This document shows, piece by piece, positions 41,318 to 49,756 of a stretch of 64,000 bases of DNA. Position 1 is the first letter of the stretch, and each line of letters begins with the position of its first letter. The notes beneath the pieces were generated by a model, which did no database searches, was not told the origin of the DNA, and was given only the letters and a program-made list of their open reading frames with translations. The stretch lies in the NCBI GenBank assembly GCA_016285355.1, contig JAEEQP010000018.1, forward strand, positions 4,799-68,798, in the 5' to 3' direction. Made by a program: the position numbers and the translations under genes. The DNA comes from Bacteroidales bacterium (lineage in GTDB: Bacteria; Bacteroidota; Bacteroidia; Bacteroidales; F082).

Positions 41318-42586
41318 ATGAAAAAGACTTTTATCCTTTTGTTAGCCTTATTGCCGATAATGGCATGGGCCCAGTTTGATACTTATTTCACCGAATCCTC
41401 CCTGCGCGTCGACTATTGCCTGACAGGCAACAACAAAGAAACCACCTTCTCCCTCAAAGAGCTGATTCACGAACCCTATTGGAGCGGCTCCAAGACCAAC
41501 CTCATCGATACCTTGGAGTTTGGCAACTATATCGTGAAGGTGTTTGAGGCGGGGACGGATAAACTGCTGTTTTCCAAGGGCTACCAAAACCTTTACGGCG
41601 AATGGACCACAACCCTTGAAGCGCAAAAAGTCACCAAGACCTTTGAGGAATCCGTCATCGTGCCTTTCCCCAAAGTGAAGATTGACATTGTTTTTTGCCG
41701 CAAGACTTGGGAGGGCGAACTCGTTGAAGGAATGCGCCTCACCATTAGTCCCGACGATTATTTCATCCGTAATTACGACAACCTCAACTTGCCTGTTTAC
41801 GATGCCTGGATAGGCAACAAGGATATTACCAAAGCCGTTGACATTGTGATACTTCCCGAAGGCTATACCCAAGCTGAGATGGGCAAGTTCATCAAAGACT
41901 GCGATTTCTTCGTGAATAGCCTGTTCGATTACGCGCCCTACAACCGTTACCGCGAGAGTTTCAATGTGCGTGGCGTGTTGGTGCCTTCTGCTGAAAGTGG
42001 CTGCACCATGCCTGGCGACCACATCTATAAAAACACGGTCATGCGTTTCAGCTTTTGGACTTTCGATTCGGAGCGTTATTGCATGAGCACCGACAACCGC
42101 GACATCCGTGACTTGGCCGGACAAGTGCCTTATGACCAGATTTATATCCTCGTCAACACGGAGAAATACGGTGGTGGCGGCATTTACAACTTCTATTGCT
42201 CCAGCGCGAGCAGCAACAACAAATCCTCCGATGTCATCATCCACGAGTTCGGGCATGGCTTTGCGGGTCTGGCTGATGAATACTACTATGCCGGCTCCTC
42301 CGACCACATGTACAACCTCGCTGTCGAGCCTTGGGAGCCCAATATCACCTCGTTGGTCGACTTCAGCAACAAGTGGGGTGATATGCTGAACAAGAAAACA
42401 CCTGTGCCCACACCGCGAGAGCCGAAATTCGAGCAAACTATCGGCGTGTTTGAGGGCGGCGGTTACGAGCCGGAAGGCATGTACAGCCCCTACATGGATT
42501 GCCTGATGAATTCCTTCAAAGGCCATGACTTTTGTCCTGTCTGTCAACGCGCTATTGAAAGGATGATACTTTATTATTCAAAATGA
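41318..42586 (+). CDS. Secreted M64 (IgA peptidase-type) metallopeptidase
   Basis: 422 residues, signal peptide MKKTFILLLALLPIMAWAQ. An N-terminal M64 propeptide-like beta domain (about 20-160) is followed by the catalytic domain: VDIVILPEGYTQAEM at the start, then HEFGHGFAGLADEYYY near 309-324, the HExxH plus distal Asp-Glu zinc motif of M64, and MDCLMNSF...FCPVCQRAI at the end. The family name comes from a Clostridium IgA protease; activity on immunoglobulin is not implied for this protein. Secreted or outer-membrane-exposed protease. 34 bp upstream of cvpA. Confidence 0.9.
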   Translation: MKKTFILLLALLPIMAWAQFDTYFTESSLRVDYCLTGNNKETTFSLKELIHEPYWSGSKTNLIDTLEFGNYIVKVFEAGTDKLLFSKGYQNLYGEWTTTLEAQKVTKTFEESVIVPFPKVKIDIVFCRKTWEGELVEGMRLTISPDDYFIRNYDNLNLPVYDAWIGNKDITKAVDIVILPEGYTQAEMGKFIKDCDFFVNSLFDYAPYNRYRESFNVRGVLVPSAESGCTMPGDHIYKNTVMRFSFWTFDSERYCMSTDNRDIRDLAGQVPYDQIYILVNTEKYGGGGIYNFYCSSASSNNKSSDVIIHEFGHGFAGLADEYYYAGSSDHMYNLAVEPWEPNITSLVDFSNKWGDMLNKKTPVPTPREPKFEQTIGVFEGGGYEPEGMYSPYMDCLMNSFKGHDFCPVCQRAIERMILYYSK

Positions 42587-42620
42587 TGAATGATGAATGC
42601 AGAATGATGAATGACAAAAA

Positions 42621-43172
42621 ATGAACTACTTAGACATCATCATAGCACTCGTCCTCTTCCTCTTCGGATATAAGGGCTTCCGCAAGGGCCTCATCATCGA
42701 AGTGGTCACATTGTTGGCTTTCGGTGTAGGTATTTACGGAGCCATGCACTTCTCCGACTTCACGGCGGAACACCTGCAAGAAGTGATGGAAATCAACCCG
42801 AAATACCTGAATACCATTGCCTTCGTGTTGACTTTCATCCTTTTGGTGATTGCCGTCAACATGATTGGCAAGGCAGTCACTGAGATGGTGAAAGCCATGA
42901 ACTTGAGTTTTTGGAACAAGTTGGGCGGTTTTGTCTTTGGCGCGGCGAAAGGCGTGTTGCTGTGCAGCATTTTGCTGTTGGTGCTCAACAATTTCCAACT
43001 GATAGGTGTGCTGAAACCCGAGGTGAGGGAGCAGTCGAAGTTATATCCCTACATTGAGGAAACGGTTCCCTACGTCTATCGCGGTTTCGATTTGGTGAAA
43101 GACTACGCGAAGGAAGTTTTGCCTGATGCCGAGGATAAAGAAAGCCCTCAAGTAAACCTTCCTGTGGTGTGA
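42621..43172 (+). CDS. CvpA family membrane protein
   Basis: 183 residues with four predicted membrane helices (about 3-20, 28-45, 62-85, 103-125) and a charged C-terminal tail. Begins MNYLDIIIALVLFLFGYKGF with the CvpA signature GFRKGLIIEV following. Named for colicin V export, the family is linked to envelope integrity; the exact role is unknown. 34 bp after the M64 gene and 6 bp from the convergent ATPase. Confidence 0.87.
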   Translation: MNYLDIIIALVLFLFGYKGFRKGLIIEVVTLLAFGVGIYGAMHFSDFTAEHLQEVMEINPKYLNTIAFVLTFILLVIAVNMIGKAVTEMVKAMNLSFWNKLGGFVFGAAKGVLLCSILLLVLNNFQLIGVLKPEVREQSKLYPYIEETVPYVYRGFDLVKDYAKEVLPDAEDKESPQVNLPVV

Positions 43173-43178
43173 GGAAGC

Positions 43179-44753
43179 TCAGTGCTCAATTTTCCAATCG
43201 GAAACTGTTCTGGTTTCTTGCGAGAAAGCGATACCTATTTTAAAAATGGGCTTGCCCTCAGTTTGATAGGGGATTGCGTAATCCTTGCTGTCGATTTGTT
43301 TCAAAGCCTCTTCTGCCGTGCCGTGCATCTTCAGCTCCATGACGTAGGTCGCATCGCGCATGAAGACTACCACATCCGTGCGTCCGCGAGCCACCTTCAC
43401 TTGGGTGAAGGTACGGCAGTTGAAGATGGAGAAGACCACGTATGTCAGCACTTCGTAATAGGCTTCGTATTTGGTAATATCGTCCAATTCCTTCTCACCG
43501 AAATCCAAATATGGAATGGAAGCAAAGAACGCTTGCATCGATTTCATGGCCTCTTCAATGTTGTGGTGAAGCAGGGCAGCATAAAAATCGCCGGCAAAGC
43601 CCCTCGAATTTGTGTTGCCAAGGTTCATCATGCGAACAAGGAAGTTGTCCATGAAACCCACTTTCACCTCGGCATTGGGGAAGTCGAGCGTGTAGATATC
43701 ACGGTCGAAGTCGTAGCCTTTGATGGTGAGGTAGCCCGCTTGATAAAGCAAAGGCAGGGCCGAGGTCATGCCTTCGGTGGGCACGTCAAATTGCGTGGAG
43801 GGTACCTGTAGTTGTTCCAATTCCAGCAAATTTGTGTTGAATCGTTTCATTTCCTCAAAGAGGAAGGTAGGCGTTCCGCTGGCAAACCAGTAGTTGTCGA
43901 TTTCTCTGTTCGTGAAGGCATACATCAGGCTGAAAGGATTGAAAATGTCTTCTGACTTCTTCCCAAAATGATAGCCGTCATATTGCAGTTTCAGCCGCTC
44001 AAGTGTTTGTTGTTTCGAACATCCTGCTTCATCAGCTAAAAGTTGTATGTCTTCATCGAAAACCGTTTCCAATTCGTTTTTGGTGATGCCGCAAATGGCT
44101 GAGTACTGGGGCAGCATGGATATGTCTCTCAAATTGTTGAGTGTGGAGAAGATGCTTAATTGGCTGAACTTGGTGATGCCCGCGATGAAGACAAATTGCT
44201 CGTCGGCATCGCACACTTTGACTGTTTGGTAAAATTCCTGCATGATGTGGCGCACTTGTTCCAACATTTCGGGTTTATGCAGATAGTCCAACAAAGGTGC
44301 ATCGTATTCGTCCAAGATGACGACGGCTTTCAGCCCTGTCTGCACATGGGCGCGGTGCAGCAGTCCCGCAAAGCGTGTACCAGGAGTGCTTTCTTCTTCG
44401 GCGCGGCCATAAACCTCTTCATATCGGCGCAATTGGAACTCCAAAGCACCGACGATTCCCGCTGTGTTCATCTGGTTCTTGCATTGGCTAATGTCAAAAT
44501 GCAGCACGGGATAGTGCAACCAGTCCTTTTCTAACTCGGCAATGGCAAGACCCTCAAACAAGTCCTTGCGACCTTGGAAATAATACTTCAAGGTGCTGCA
44601 AAGCAACGATTTGCCGAATCTGCGTGGACGGCTGAGAAAGACAAATTGTGATTCGCGCGACAATTTATAGATAAGGTCTGTCTTGTCAATGTAGATGCGG
44701 CCGTCTTGACGGATACGTTCAAAATTAGCGATGCCGGCAGTGTAGAGTCTCAT
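43179..44753 (-). CDS. AAA-ATPase-like (PF09820) with PD-(D/E)xK nuclease domain
   Basis: 524 residues from the ATG at 44753; the frame extends to 44870, but the -7 box TATTTTTG at 44786-44793 lies inside that extension, and the start at 44753 (MRLYTAGIANFERIR) aligns with the paralogue at 12961. P-loop RPRRFGKSLL, Walker B AVVILDEYDAPLL, FVFIAGITKFSQLSIFS, YDGYHF, YWFASGTPTFL and a C-terminal GRTDVVVFMRDATYVMELKM PD-(D/E)xK pattern. Function is unsettled. No palindrome at its promoter, in contrast to the DUF234/DUF4143 genes. Confidence 0.88.
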   Translation of the reverse strand: MRLYTAGIANFERIRQDGRIYIDKTDLIYKLSRESQFVFLSRPRRFGKSLLCSTLKYYFQGRKDLFEGLAIAELEKDWLHYPVLHFDISQCKNQMNTAGIVGALEFQLRRYEEVYGRAEEESTPGTRFAGLLHRAHVQTGLKAVVILDEYDAPLLDYLHKPEMLEQVRHIMQEFYQTVKVCDADEQFVFIAGITKFSQLSIFSTLNNLRDISMLPQYSAICGITKNELETVFDEDIQLLADEAGCSKQQTLERLKLQYDGYHFGKKSEDIFNPFSLMYAFTNREIDNYWFASGTPTFLFEEMKRFNTNLLELEQLQVPSTQFDVPTEGMTSALPLLYQAGYLTIKGYDFDRDIYTLDFPNAEVKVGFMDNFLVRMMNLGNTNSRGFAGDFYAALLHHNIEEAMKSMQAFFASIPYLDFGEKELDDITKYEAYYEVLTYVVFSIFNCRTFTQVKVARGRTDVVVFMRDATYVMELKMHGTAEEALKQIDSKDYAIPYQTEGKPIFKIGIAFSQETRTVSDWKIEH

Positions 44754-44785
44754 GGGTAGCATGGCGAACATGTTTTTCTTGTCTG

Positions 44786-44793
44786 CAAAAATA
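44786..44793 (-). promoter_or_regulatory. -7 box of the second PF09820-type gene
   Basis: TATTTTTG on the minus strand. It decides the start, since the ORF opens upstream of it. Confidence 0.55.
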
Positions 44794-44869
44794 CATACTT
44801 TCCCGTCATTCCCGCAAATTTTTCGGTCTTTTCCTTGCCCAATCCAGAATTTTTGAGCTTCCTTGGACA

Positions 44870-45460
44870 CTAACTATTCATGTTTCGTTCTTCCCGTGCT
44901 TTCAAATAACAAGCTCGGCAAAGCGGTTCGTAACTCTCTGTTTCTCCAAGCACAACCAATTTGTCGCCGGCAATGGTGCGGTGTGAGTATTGCGCCGGAC
45001 TGCCGCAACGCACACAAATGGCATGTACCTTGGTCACATCTTCGGCAATGGCCATGAGTTTGGGCATGGGGCCGAAAGGATTGCCCATGAAGTCCATGTC
45101 CAAGCCCGCGATAATGACGCGCACGCCTTGGTTGGCCAATTGTTGGCATACGTTAGGCAGTTCATCGTCAAGGAATTGTGCCTCGTCGATGCCGATGACA
45201 TCCACATCGGTGGCGTAGAAAAGAATCTCGTTCGCACTTTCCACAGGGATGGAGTGCAATGCTGTGGCGTTGTGCGACACCACGTCTTCCTCGCTGTAGC
45301 GCGTATCCACGCCAGGCTTGAAGATTTCCACCTTCAGTTTGGCGATTTTGGCACGCTTCAAACGGCGAATCAACTCTTCCGTCTTGCCCGAAAACATGGA
45401 ACCGCAAATCACTTCAATCCACCCTTGCGACTTGTTGTGAGAATCTTTTTCTAAGAACAT
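44870..45460 (-). CDS. tdk: Thymidine kinase
   Basis: 196 residues, type II thymidine kinase. Walker [12 protein letters not shown], Walker [11 protein letters not shown] with catalytic Glu, the lasso-region [17 protein letters not shown], and two zinc pairs (CVRCG, CRACY). Phosphorylates thymidine for salvage. Transcribed toward the ATPase gene at 43179-44753, which has its own promoter. Confidence 0.95.
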   Translation of the reverse strand: MFLEKDSHNKSQGWIEVICGSMFSGKTEELIRRLKRAKIAKLKVEIFKPGVDTRYSEEDVVSHNATALHSIPVESANEILFYATDVDVIGIDEAQFLDDELPNVCQQLANQGVRVIIAGLDMDFMGNPFGPMPKLMAIAEDVTKVHAICVRCGSPAQYSHRTIAGDKLVVLGETESYEPLCRACYLKAREERNMNS

Positions 45461-45539
45461 GAGAAATCAATTAAGAATATTTGTAATTTAGCTGCCTCAT
45501 TGCGAAATGTGAAGCAACAAAAATAAACATAAATCCTAT

Positions 45540-46730
45540 ATGAACGAGAATTTTGAGAACCAAAAAGAAAAATTGGTTTCTATCAAACACGAAATCAGTT
45601 TGTTATATCAACAAGTCAACTACCTTTTGAGGAATGAGAGGCCCCTCGAACTGCTCGATTTGGACGTTTTGATGAACCGCACGCACACGCTTTACGACAT
45701 GCTTTGTTCGGTCAATGTGGGCGAGATGGGCGATGATGAGGACTTGCCGTTTGATGCGGAGGATTTTTCTGGGCTCTTCGGCGGAATGATGAAAGAAGAG
45801 GAAGAAGCGGCACCAGAATCGGAACCCGAACCCGAATTGGTTGTTGATGAGGATCCTGAACCTGTCGCAATGGAAGAGCCTGAGCCAGTTGTAACGGAAG
45901 AATCGGAACCTGTCGTAACAGAAGAGCCAGAGCCCACTATAGCCCCTGAACCTGTCGAGGAGCCTGAACAAGAGGAAACGCCTGTTGCAGTTATTGAGGA
46001 GGTTGTCGATGAGCCGGTCGTCCAAGATGAAGTCAAGGAAGTCGTTGAACCTGAGCCTGAGATACCATCGACAGATGAGGCACCAGCTGAGGAAATGCCG
46101 TTGAAGGATGAGTATGGTCTCTTTTTCCGTTTCGAGGATATTCCTGAAAAAGAGGAAGAAAAGGAGGAGGAAAAGCCTCATATAGAAGTGCCTCATATAA
46201 TAGAAGAGGAGAAACCCAAGGTGGTTCACATGATGGAAGTAATCCCAGAGGAAGAGATTCCTGAGCGCGACCGTATCCATGGCGAGGAATTGGTGCCCGA
46301 CAATCCTTTTGAGATGCCCAAGATGGAAGGGCCGACTTTGGTGGATTTGGAACTCGAAAACGAGCGTCAGACCTCGGAAACGGTAGGTGATTTTTTTGAG
46401 CAGGACGATGCCGAGTTTGAATTGTCGACTCCTGAAACTTTGGGAGAAAAGATGATGAGCGAGGAGGTTACCTTGGCGGAAAAATTCCAGCAGAATCCTG
46501 TGCGCGATTTGAGGTCGGCAATTGGAATCAATGACAAGTTCTTGTTCGTCAATGAGTTGTTTGGAGGAAGTATGGAGAAGTACAATAAATCCATCGAGAA
46601 CCTCAACGATTTGAAGACCCTTAACGGCGCGATGATTTACTTGAATGAGCTGAAGGTCGAGTTGCAATGGAACAGCAGCAATGAGGCTTACCAACGGCTT
46701 AAGGATTTGGTCTCGCGCAAGTTTGAATAA
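45540..46730 (+). CDS. Acidic Pro/Glu-repeat protein with conserved Bacteroidetes C-terminal domain
   Basis: 396 residues, cytoplasmic (no signal). N-terminal helix (about 1-60) with LVSIKHEISLLYQQVNYLL; a long low-complexity part (about 80-260) of EPEPVVTEE-type repeats; and a C-terminal helical domain (about 300-396) with AIGINDKFLFVNELFGGSME and YNKSIENLNDLKTLNGAMIY. The C-terminal domain recurs upstream of rsmI in Bacteroidetes; its function is unknown. The tail starts in an acidic linker, so it may tether two partners. Followed after 6 bp by rsmI, so co-transcribed. Confidence 0.8.
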   Translation: MNENFENQKEKLVSIKHEISLLYQQVNYLLRNERPLELLDLDVLMNRTHTLYDMLCSVNVGEMGDDEDLPFDAEDFSGLFGGMMKEEEEAAPESEPEPELVVDEDPEPVAMEEPEPVVTEESEPVVTEEPEPTIAPEPVEEPEQEETPVAVIEEVVDEPVVQDEVKEVVEPEPEIPSTDEAPAEEMPLKDEYGLFFRFEDIPEKEEEKEEEKPHIEVPHIIEEEKPKVVHMMEVIPEEEIPERDRIHGEELVPDNPFEMPKMEGPTLVDLELENERQTSETVGDFFEQDDAEFELSTPETLGEKMMSEEVTLAEKFQQNPVRDLRSAIGINDKFLFVNELFGGSMEKYNKSIENLNDLKTLNGAMIYLNELKVELQWNSSNEAYQRLKDLVSRKFE

Positions 46731-46736
46731 TAAGCC

Positions 46737-47441
46737 ATGTCGAAGCTTTATCTTGTTCCCACCCCGATAGGCAACCTGGAAGACATCACTTTGCGTGCCA
46801 TCCGCATCCTGAAAGAGGTGGACGGTATCCTGGCCGAAGACACGCGCACTTCGGGCAACTTGCTCCGCCATCTGGACATCAGCAAGCCCATGACGGCTTT
46901 CCATATCCGCAACGAGCATCAGGTGGTGGAACGCATCGCCGACCGCATCGAGGCAGGGGAGACCTTGGCCTTGGTGACCGATGCCGGAACGCCCGCCATT
47001 TCTGACCCGGGTTTTCTTTTGGTGCGCGAATGTGTGAAACGTAACATCGAGGTGGAATGTCTGCCTGGCCCGACGGCTTTTGTGCCGGCTTTGGTCAATT
47101 CGGGACTGCCTGCGGAGAAGTTCATTTTTGAAGGTTTCTTGCCGCATAAGAAAGGCCGTCAGACCAAGTTGCAGGCCGTGGCGGCTTATCCTTACACGAC
47201 CATTCTCTACGAGTCACCTTTCCGTTTGCTGAAGACTTTGCAGCAGTTGGCCGAGGTGTGTGGTAGCGAAAGAAAGGTCTGCGTCTCGCGCGAGCTGACT
47301 AAAATCCATGAAGAAAATGCCCGAGGTACCTTGGCCGAGGTAATCGAGCATTTTTTTAAGAAGGACATCAAGGGTGAAATCGTTATCGTATTGGAAGGAA
47401 CAACAGCCCCTTCAACTCAAGAGGAACAAGAAGAAGAATAA
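46737..47441 (+). CDS. rsmI: 16S rRNA (cytidine-1402-2'-O)-methyltransferase
   Basis: 234 residues. SAM-dependent methylation of the 2'-O of C1402 in 16S rRNA. Motifs: LVPTPIGNLEDITLRAIRIL at the start, AEDTRTSGNLLRH, VTDAGTPAISDPG (SAM-binding loop), LPGPTAFVPALVNSGLP and FEGFLPHKKGRQTKL. Short form without the C-terminal extra domain, usual in Bacteroidetes. Terminates at the perfect 19-bp hairpin after 47447. Confidence 0.95.
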   Translation: MSKLYLVPTPIGNLEDITLRAIRILKEVDGILAEDTRTSGNLLRHLDISKPMTAFHIRNEHQVVERIADRIEAGETLALVTDAGTPAISDPGFLLVRECVKRNIEVECLPGPTAFVPALVNSGLPAEKFIFEGFLPHKKGRQTKLQAVAAYPYTTILYESPFRLLKTLQQLAEVCGSERKVCVSRELTKIHEENARGTLAEVIEHFFKKDIKGEIVIVLEGTTAPSTQEEQEEE

Positions 47442-47446
47442 AAATA

Positions 47447-47503
47447 AAATAGCCTTGCCTTTAATAGATTCCCAAGGGAATGACATTAAAGGCAAGGCTA
47501 TTT
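47447..47503. terminator. Perfect 19-bp bidirectional terminator hairpin
   Basis: AAATAGCCTTGCCTTTAAT (47447-47465) pairs perfectly with 47485-47503; the inner loop AGATTCCCAAGGGAATGAC forms its own small stem. Placed between convergent rsmI and the 47508 gene. The inner TTCCCaaGGGAATGACATT resembles the arm of the repeat at 2903-3033. Confidence 0.85.
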
Positions 47504-47507
47504 CACA

Positions 47508-48182
47508 TTAAAACGAGAACGCGAGCCTCACGTAATAATCCGTGATGACATCCTTTCTCCCGCTATTGAAGCCCAAATCGCTGTCCACGACATCAATGGC
47601 CGACATGCCGAAACTAATTTGGGTGCAGTAGATTTTGATGCCCACGGCACCGCTTGTGTACAATCCCGTGGATTTGTAGTGGTGTATGCCGTCAAGGTCG
47701 TTGCAGGTCACTACACCTAAAGGAGCAGAGTAGCCGACACGTCCTTCTACGAAGGGACTGATGGGAGCGTTGGGTAAGGTGAGTTTCAGGTTGGCGTAAA
47801 CAGGCAACGTGTGGATGTAGGTCTCCTGCATGTTGTTGAACAGATGGCAGTGCTGACCGTAACTCGAATAATATTCGGCACCGATGCCGACACTGGTGAT
47901 GTGACCGACTTGGTACTCAGCCATACCGCCTACACTGAAATGATAAGGAATCTCGTGCATGAAAACGGCTCCAAAATCGTGGGAACCTAATTCACCATAC
48001 ACTTGGAAACGCAGCTCCCCAATAGGGCTATAGACGCGGTCGGGGACATGTTTGTGACGAGGTTGCACCACCGTTCTTTTAGGTGGGTGGCAGCGATGGC
48101 GCGGACGCGGTGGACGGATTTGTGCCTCGGCTGAAATCGACAAAACAATCAGGAGGCAAAAGGAAAACAAAGTCTTTTTCAT
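47508..48182 (-). CDS. Small outer-membrane beta-barrel protein, hypothetical
   Basis: 224 residues. Signal peptide MKKTLFSFCLLIVLSISAEA, then a striking Arg/Pro/His-rich segment (RPPRPRHRCHPPKRTVVQPR, RHKH) of about 28 residues, then alternating beta strands (ELRFQVYGELG, GGMAEYQVG, VGIGAEYYSS) ending YYVRLAFSF with a terminal Phe. Looks like an eight-stranded barrel of the OmpA/porin-fold type. The His-rich stretch could bind metal or polyanions; that is speculation. No named family. Confidence 0.72.
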   Translation of the reverse strand: MKKTLFSFCLLIVLSISAEAQIRPPRPRHRCHPPKRTVVQPRHKHVPDRVYSPIGELRFQVYGELGSHDFGAVFMHEIPYHFSVGGMAEYQVGHITSVGIGAEYYSSYGQHCHLFNNMQETYIHTLPVYANLKLTLPNAPISPFVEGRVGYSAPLGVVTCNDLDGIHHYKSTGLYTSGAVGIKIYCTQISFGMSAIDVVDSDLGFNSGRKDVITDYYVRLAFSF

Positions 48183-48242
48183 AGGTCAAACGTTTTGATG
48201 ATGACCGATGAAATACAAAAACCGTACCAAGAACGAGAACGC

Positions 48243-48737
48243 TTATTTCTTCACTTGCCTTTGATAGGCCTGCAAACGGGTTTTGAGGCTGTTTTTCACG
48301 CCGTTAGAGGTGTAAGTGGCTCCGCTGACGGCATCCACTTCTTTGCCGAGGGCTTCGTCGGGGGTGAGGCCGTTCCAGGCTTCATAAAGGCCGCCTTCCA
48401 CCACATGCTGTGCAAAACGCGGTGTCTCTTGGTTTTCCAAAAGCACCACATTCTTGATGCGTCCCTCGGCATCCAAGGCTATTAATAAAGGTGTGGGGCC
48501 GTTGAAGCCTTTCACGTCGTCGGAGTAGGGCGAAGAGAACAACACAGTGCCCAGTTTGTTGCCTTTCGCGTCTTTGACTTCATAAAAAGCCGTGTCGATG
48601 GCCTTGGTCTTGGCGGCATCGGCGAAATAGGGTTGGACTTCCGAAACAGGGAGTTCGGGGAGCTTGGGGCCGCAACTGAATAAAGCCACTACACCGCCAG
48701 CCATCAGTGCGCCCAAGGTTTTCACAATAACGTTCAT
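48243..48737 (-). CDS. FMN-binding domain lipoprotein
   Basis: 164 residues from ATG 48737; the longer start at 48788 crosses the -7 box TACTTTTG (48763-48770, minus). Lipoprotein signal ending VALFSCGPK. The FMN-binding (RnfG/NqrC-type) signature is present as DAVSGATYTSNGVKNSL, whose Thr can carry covalent FMN. Upstream GFNGPTPLLIALDAEGRIKN is also typical. Probably an electron-transfer lipoprotein in the envelope; no Rnf or Nqr genes are nearby. Confidence 0.85.
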   Translation of the reverse strand: MNVIVKTLGALMAGGVVALFSCGPKLPELPVSEVQPYFADAAKTKAIDTAFYEVKDAKGNKLGTVLFSSPYSDDVKGFNGPTPLLIALDAEGRIKNVVLLENQETPRFAQHVVEGGLYEAWNGLTPDEALGKEVDAVSGATYTSNGVKNSLKTRLQAYQRQVKK

Positions 48738-48762
48738 TTTTGCTGGGTTTTGAAATTTTGTG

Positions 48763-48770
48763 CAAAAGTA
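48763..48770 (-). promoter_or_regulatory. -7 box of the FMN-binding lipoprotein gene
   Basis: TACTTTTG on the minus strand, 26 bp before the ATG at 48737. Confidence 0.55.
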
Positions 48771-48813
48771 GTGAAATCCTTCCAACAAATAAACAAATAA
48801 ACAATCAACGATT

Positions 48814-48907
48814 TTTCGACAAGCTCAAAAACCTATCAACAAAACCATTATCTTTGTGCCATCATATTACGACAAGCTCAATAACATATTTCGACAAGCA
48901 CAATAAC
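48814..48907. repeat. Three degenerate direct copies of TTCGACAAGCTCA
   Basis: TTCGACAAGCTCAAAAACC (48814), TACGACAAGCTCAATAACAT (48868) and TTCGACAAGCACAATAACC (48890): three copies in one orientation, unlike the inverted pairs elsewhere. The -7 box TATCTTTG (48849-48856) of udk lies between copies one and two, so copies two and three are in the udk leader. Confidence 0.65.
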
Positions 48908-48921
48908 CTAAACTTCAAATT

Positions 48922-49530
48922 ATGTTAGTCATTGGAATCGCAGGCGGCTCAGGTTCAGGGAAAACCACCGTCGTTAAGGAACTGGTAAGGCAACTGCCAG
49001 ACAATTCAGTATCAGTCATTTCGCAGGACGCTTATTACTTCGACAACGGCGACAAGACGCCCGAAGAGAAGAAACGAATCAACTTCGACCATCCCGATGC
49101 CATCGAGTGGGATTTGCTCATCGACCATCTCGACCGCCTGAAGAAAGGCGAGACCATCCCGATGCCGATTTACACCTACGTCACTTGCGCCCGCTCGCAG
49201 GAAGTGATTTATGTACATCCAACCGAGGTCATCATTGTGGAAGGCATTATGGTGCTGACCCAAGAGGAGCTTCGCAAACGCATGGATATCAAGGTGTTTG
49301 TGGATACCGACAGCGACGAACGCCTGATGCGTATCATCCGCCGCGACATCGCCGAACGTGGCCGCACCTGGGAGGACGTGTTGCGTCATTACCAGACCTT
49401 CGTCAAGCCCATGCACCAGCAGTTCATCGAACCTACCAAGCGCAGTGCCGACATCATTTTGCCGCGTGGTTCAAGCCCTGTAGTGGTCGACATCCTCGCT
49501 TCGCGGATTCGGATGCATTTAGGGAAATAA
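48922..49530 (+). CDS. udk: Uridine kinase
   Basis: 202 residues. Phosphorylates uridine and cytidine in pyrimidine salvage. Walker A GIAGGSGSGKTT, YYFDNGDKTPEEKKRINFDH at the substrate-binding part, IVEGIMVL, VDTDSDERLMRIIRRDIAER with the lid Arg residues. Usual length. The ATG at 48922 follows a leader containing degenerate repeats; a terminator follows at 49535. Confidence 0.95.
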   Translation: MLVIGIAGGSGSGKTTVVKELVRQLPDNSVSVISQDAYYFDNGDKTPEEKKRINFDHPDAIEWDLLIDHLDRLKKGETIPMPIYTYVTCARSQEVIYVHPTEVIIVEGIMVLTQEELRKRMDIKVFVDTDSDERLMRIIRRDIAERGRTWEDVLRHYQTFVKPMHQQFIEPTKRSADIILPRGSSPVVVDILASRIRMHLGK

Positions 49531-49534
49531 AAGA

Positions 49535-49562
49535 CGAAAGCCGAACACTTGTTCGGCTTTCG
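49535..49562. terminator. Bidirectional terminator of udk and tRNA-Gln
   Basis: CGAAAGCCGAAC, loop ACTT, GTTCGGCTTTCG: a perfect 12-bp stem with T residues on the plus side (CGTTTTGG). It separates udk from the convergent tRNA-Gln. Confidence 0.9.
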
Positions 49563-49568
49563 TTTTGG

Positions 49569-49639
49569 TTGTCCAACCAGGATTCGAACCTAGACTAACT
49601 GATCCAGAGTCAGTTGTGCTGCCATTACACCATTGGACA
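49569..49639 (-). tRNA. tRNA-Gln, anticodon CTG
   Basis: Minus strand: acceptor TGTCCAA/TTGGACA, D-arm TGGTGTAATGGC, anticodon stem ACTGA/TCAGT with loop CTCTGGA (anticodon CTG, reads CAG), T-arm GGTTCGAATCC. Discriminator A; CCA not encoded. Confidence 0.93.
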
Positions 49640-49756
49640 TCTCCATCTAAATCGGTGGCAAAAATACGCTTTTTTTGAATGCCGCAATAAAAAAAGAGGA
49701 AATTTTTTCTGATTTTTTTCGTCTATGCGTCGTCATCGGGCGTAAGAAACTCAATA

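Noticed and set aside
41348..42547. 399-codon minus-strand frame
   Set aside because: Antisense to the M64 peptidase, which carries all family motifs; no promoter for the antisense frame.
45603..47147. 514-codon minus-strand frame with Phe/Leu/Arg-rich stretches
   Set aside because: It is the antisense reading of the Glu/Pro-rich repeats and of rsmI; the compositional bias explains its openness.
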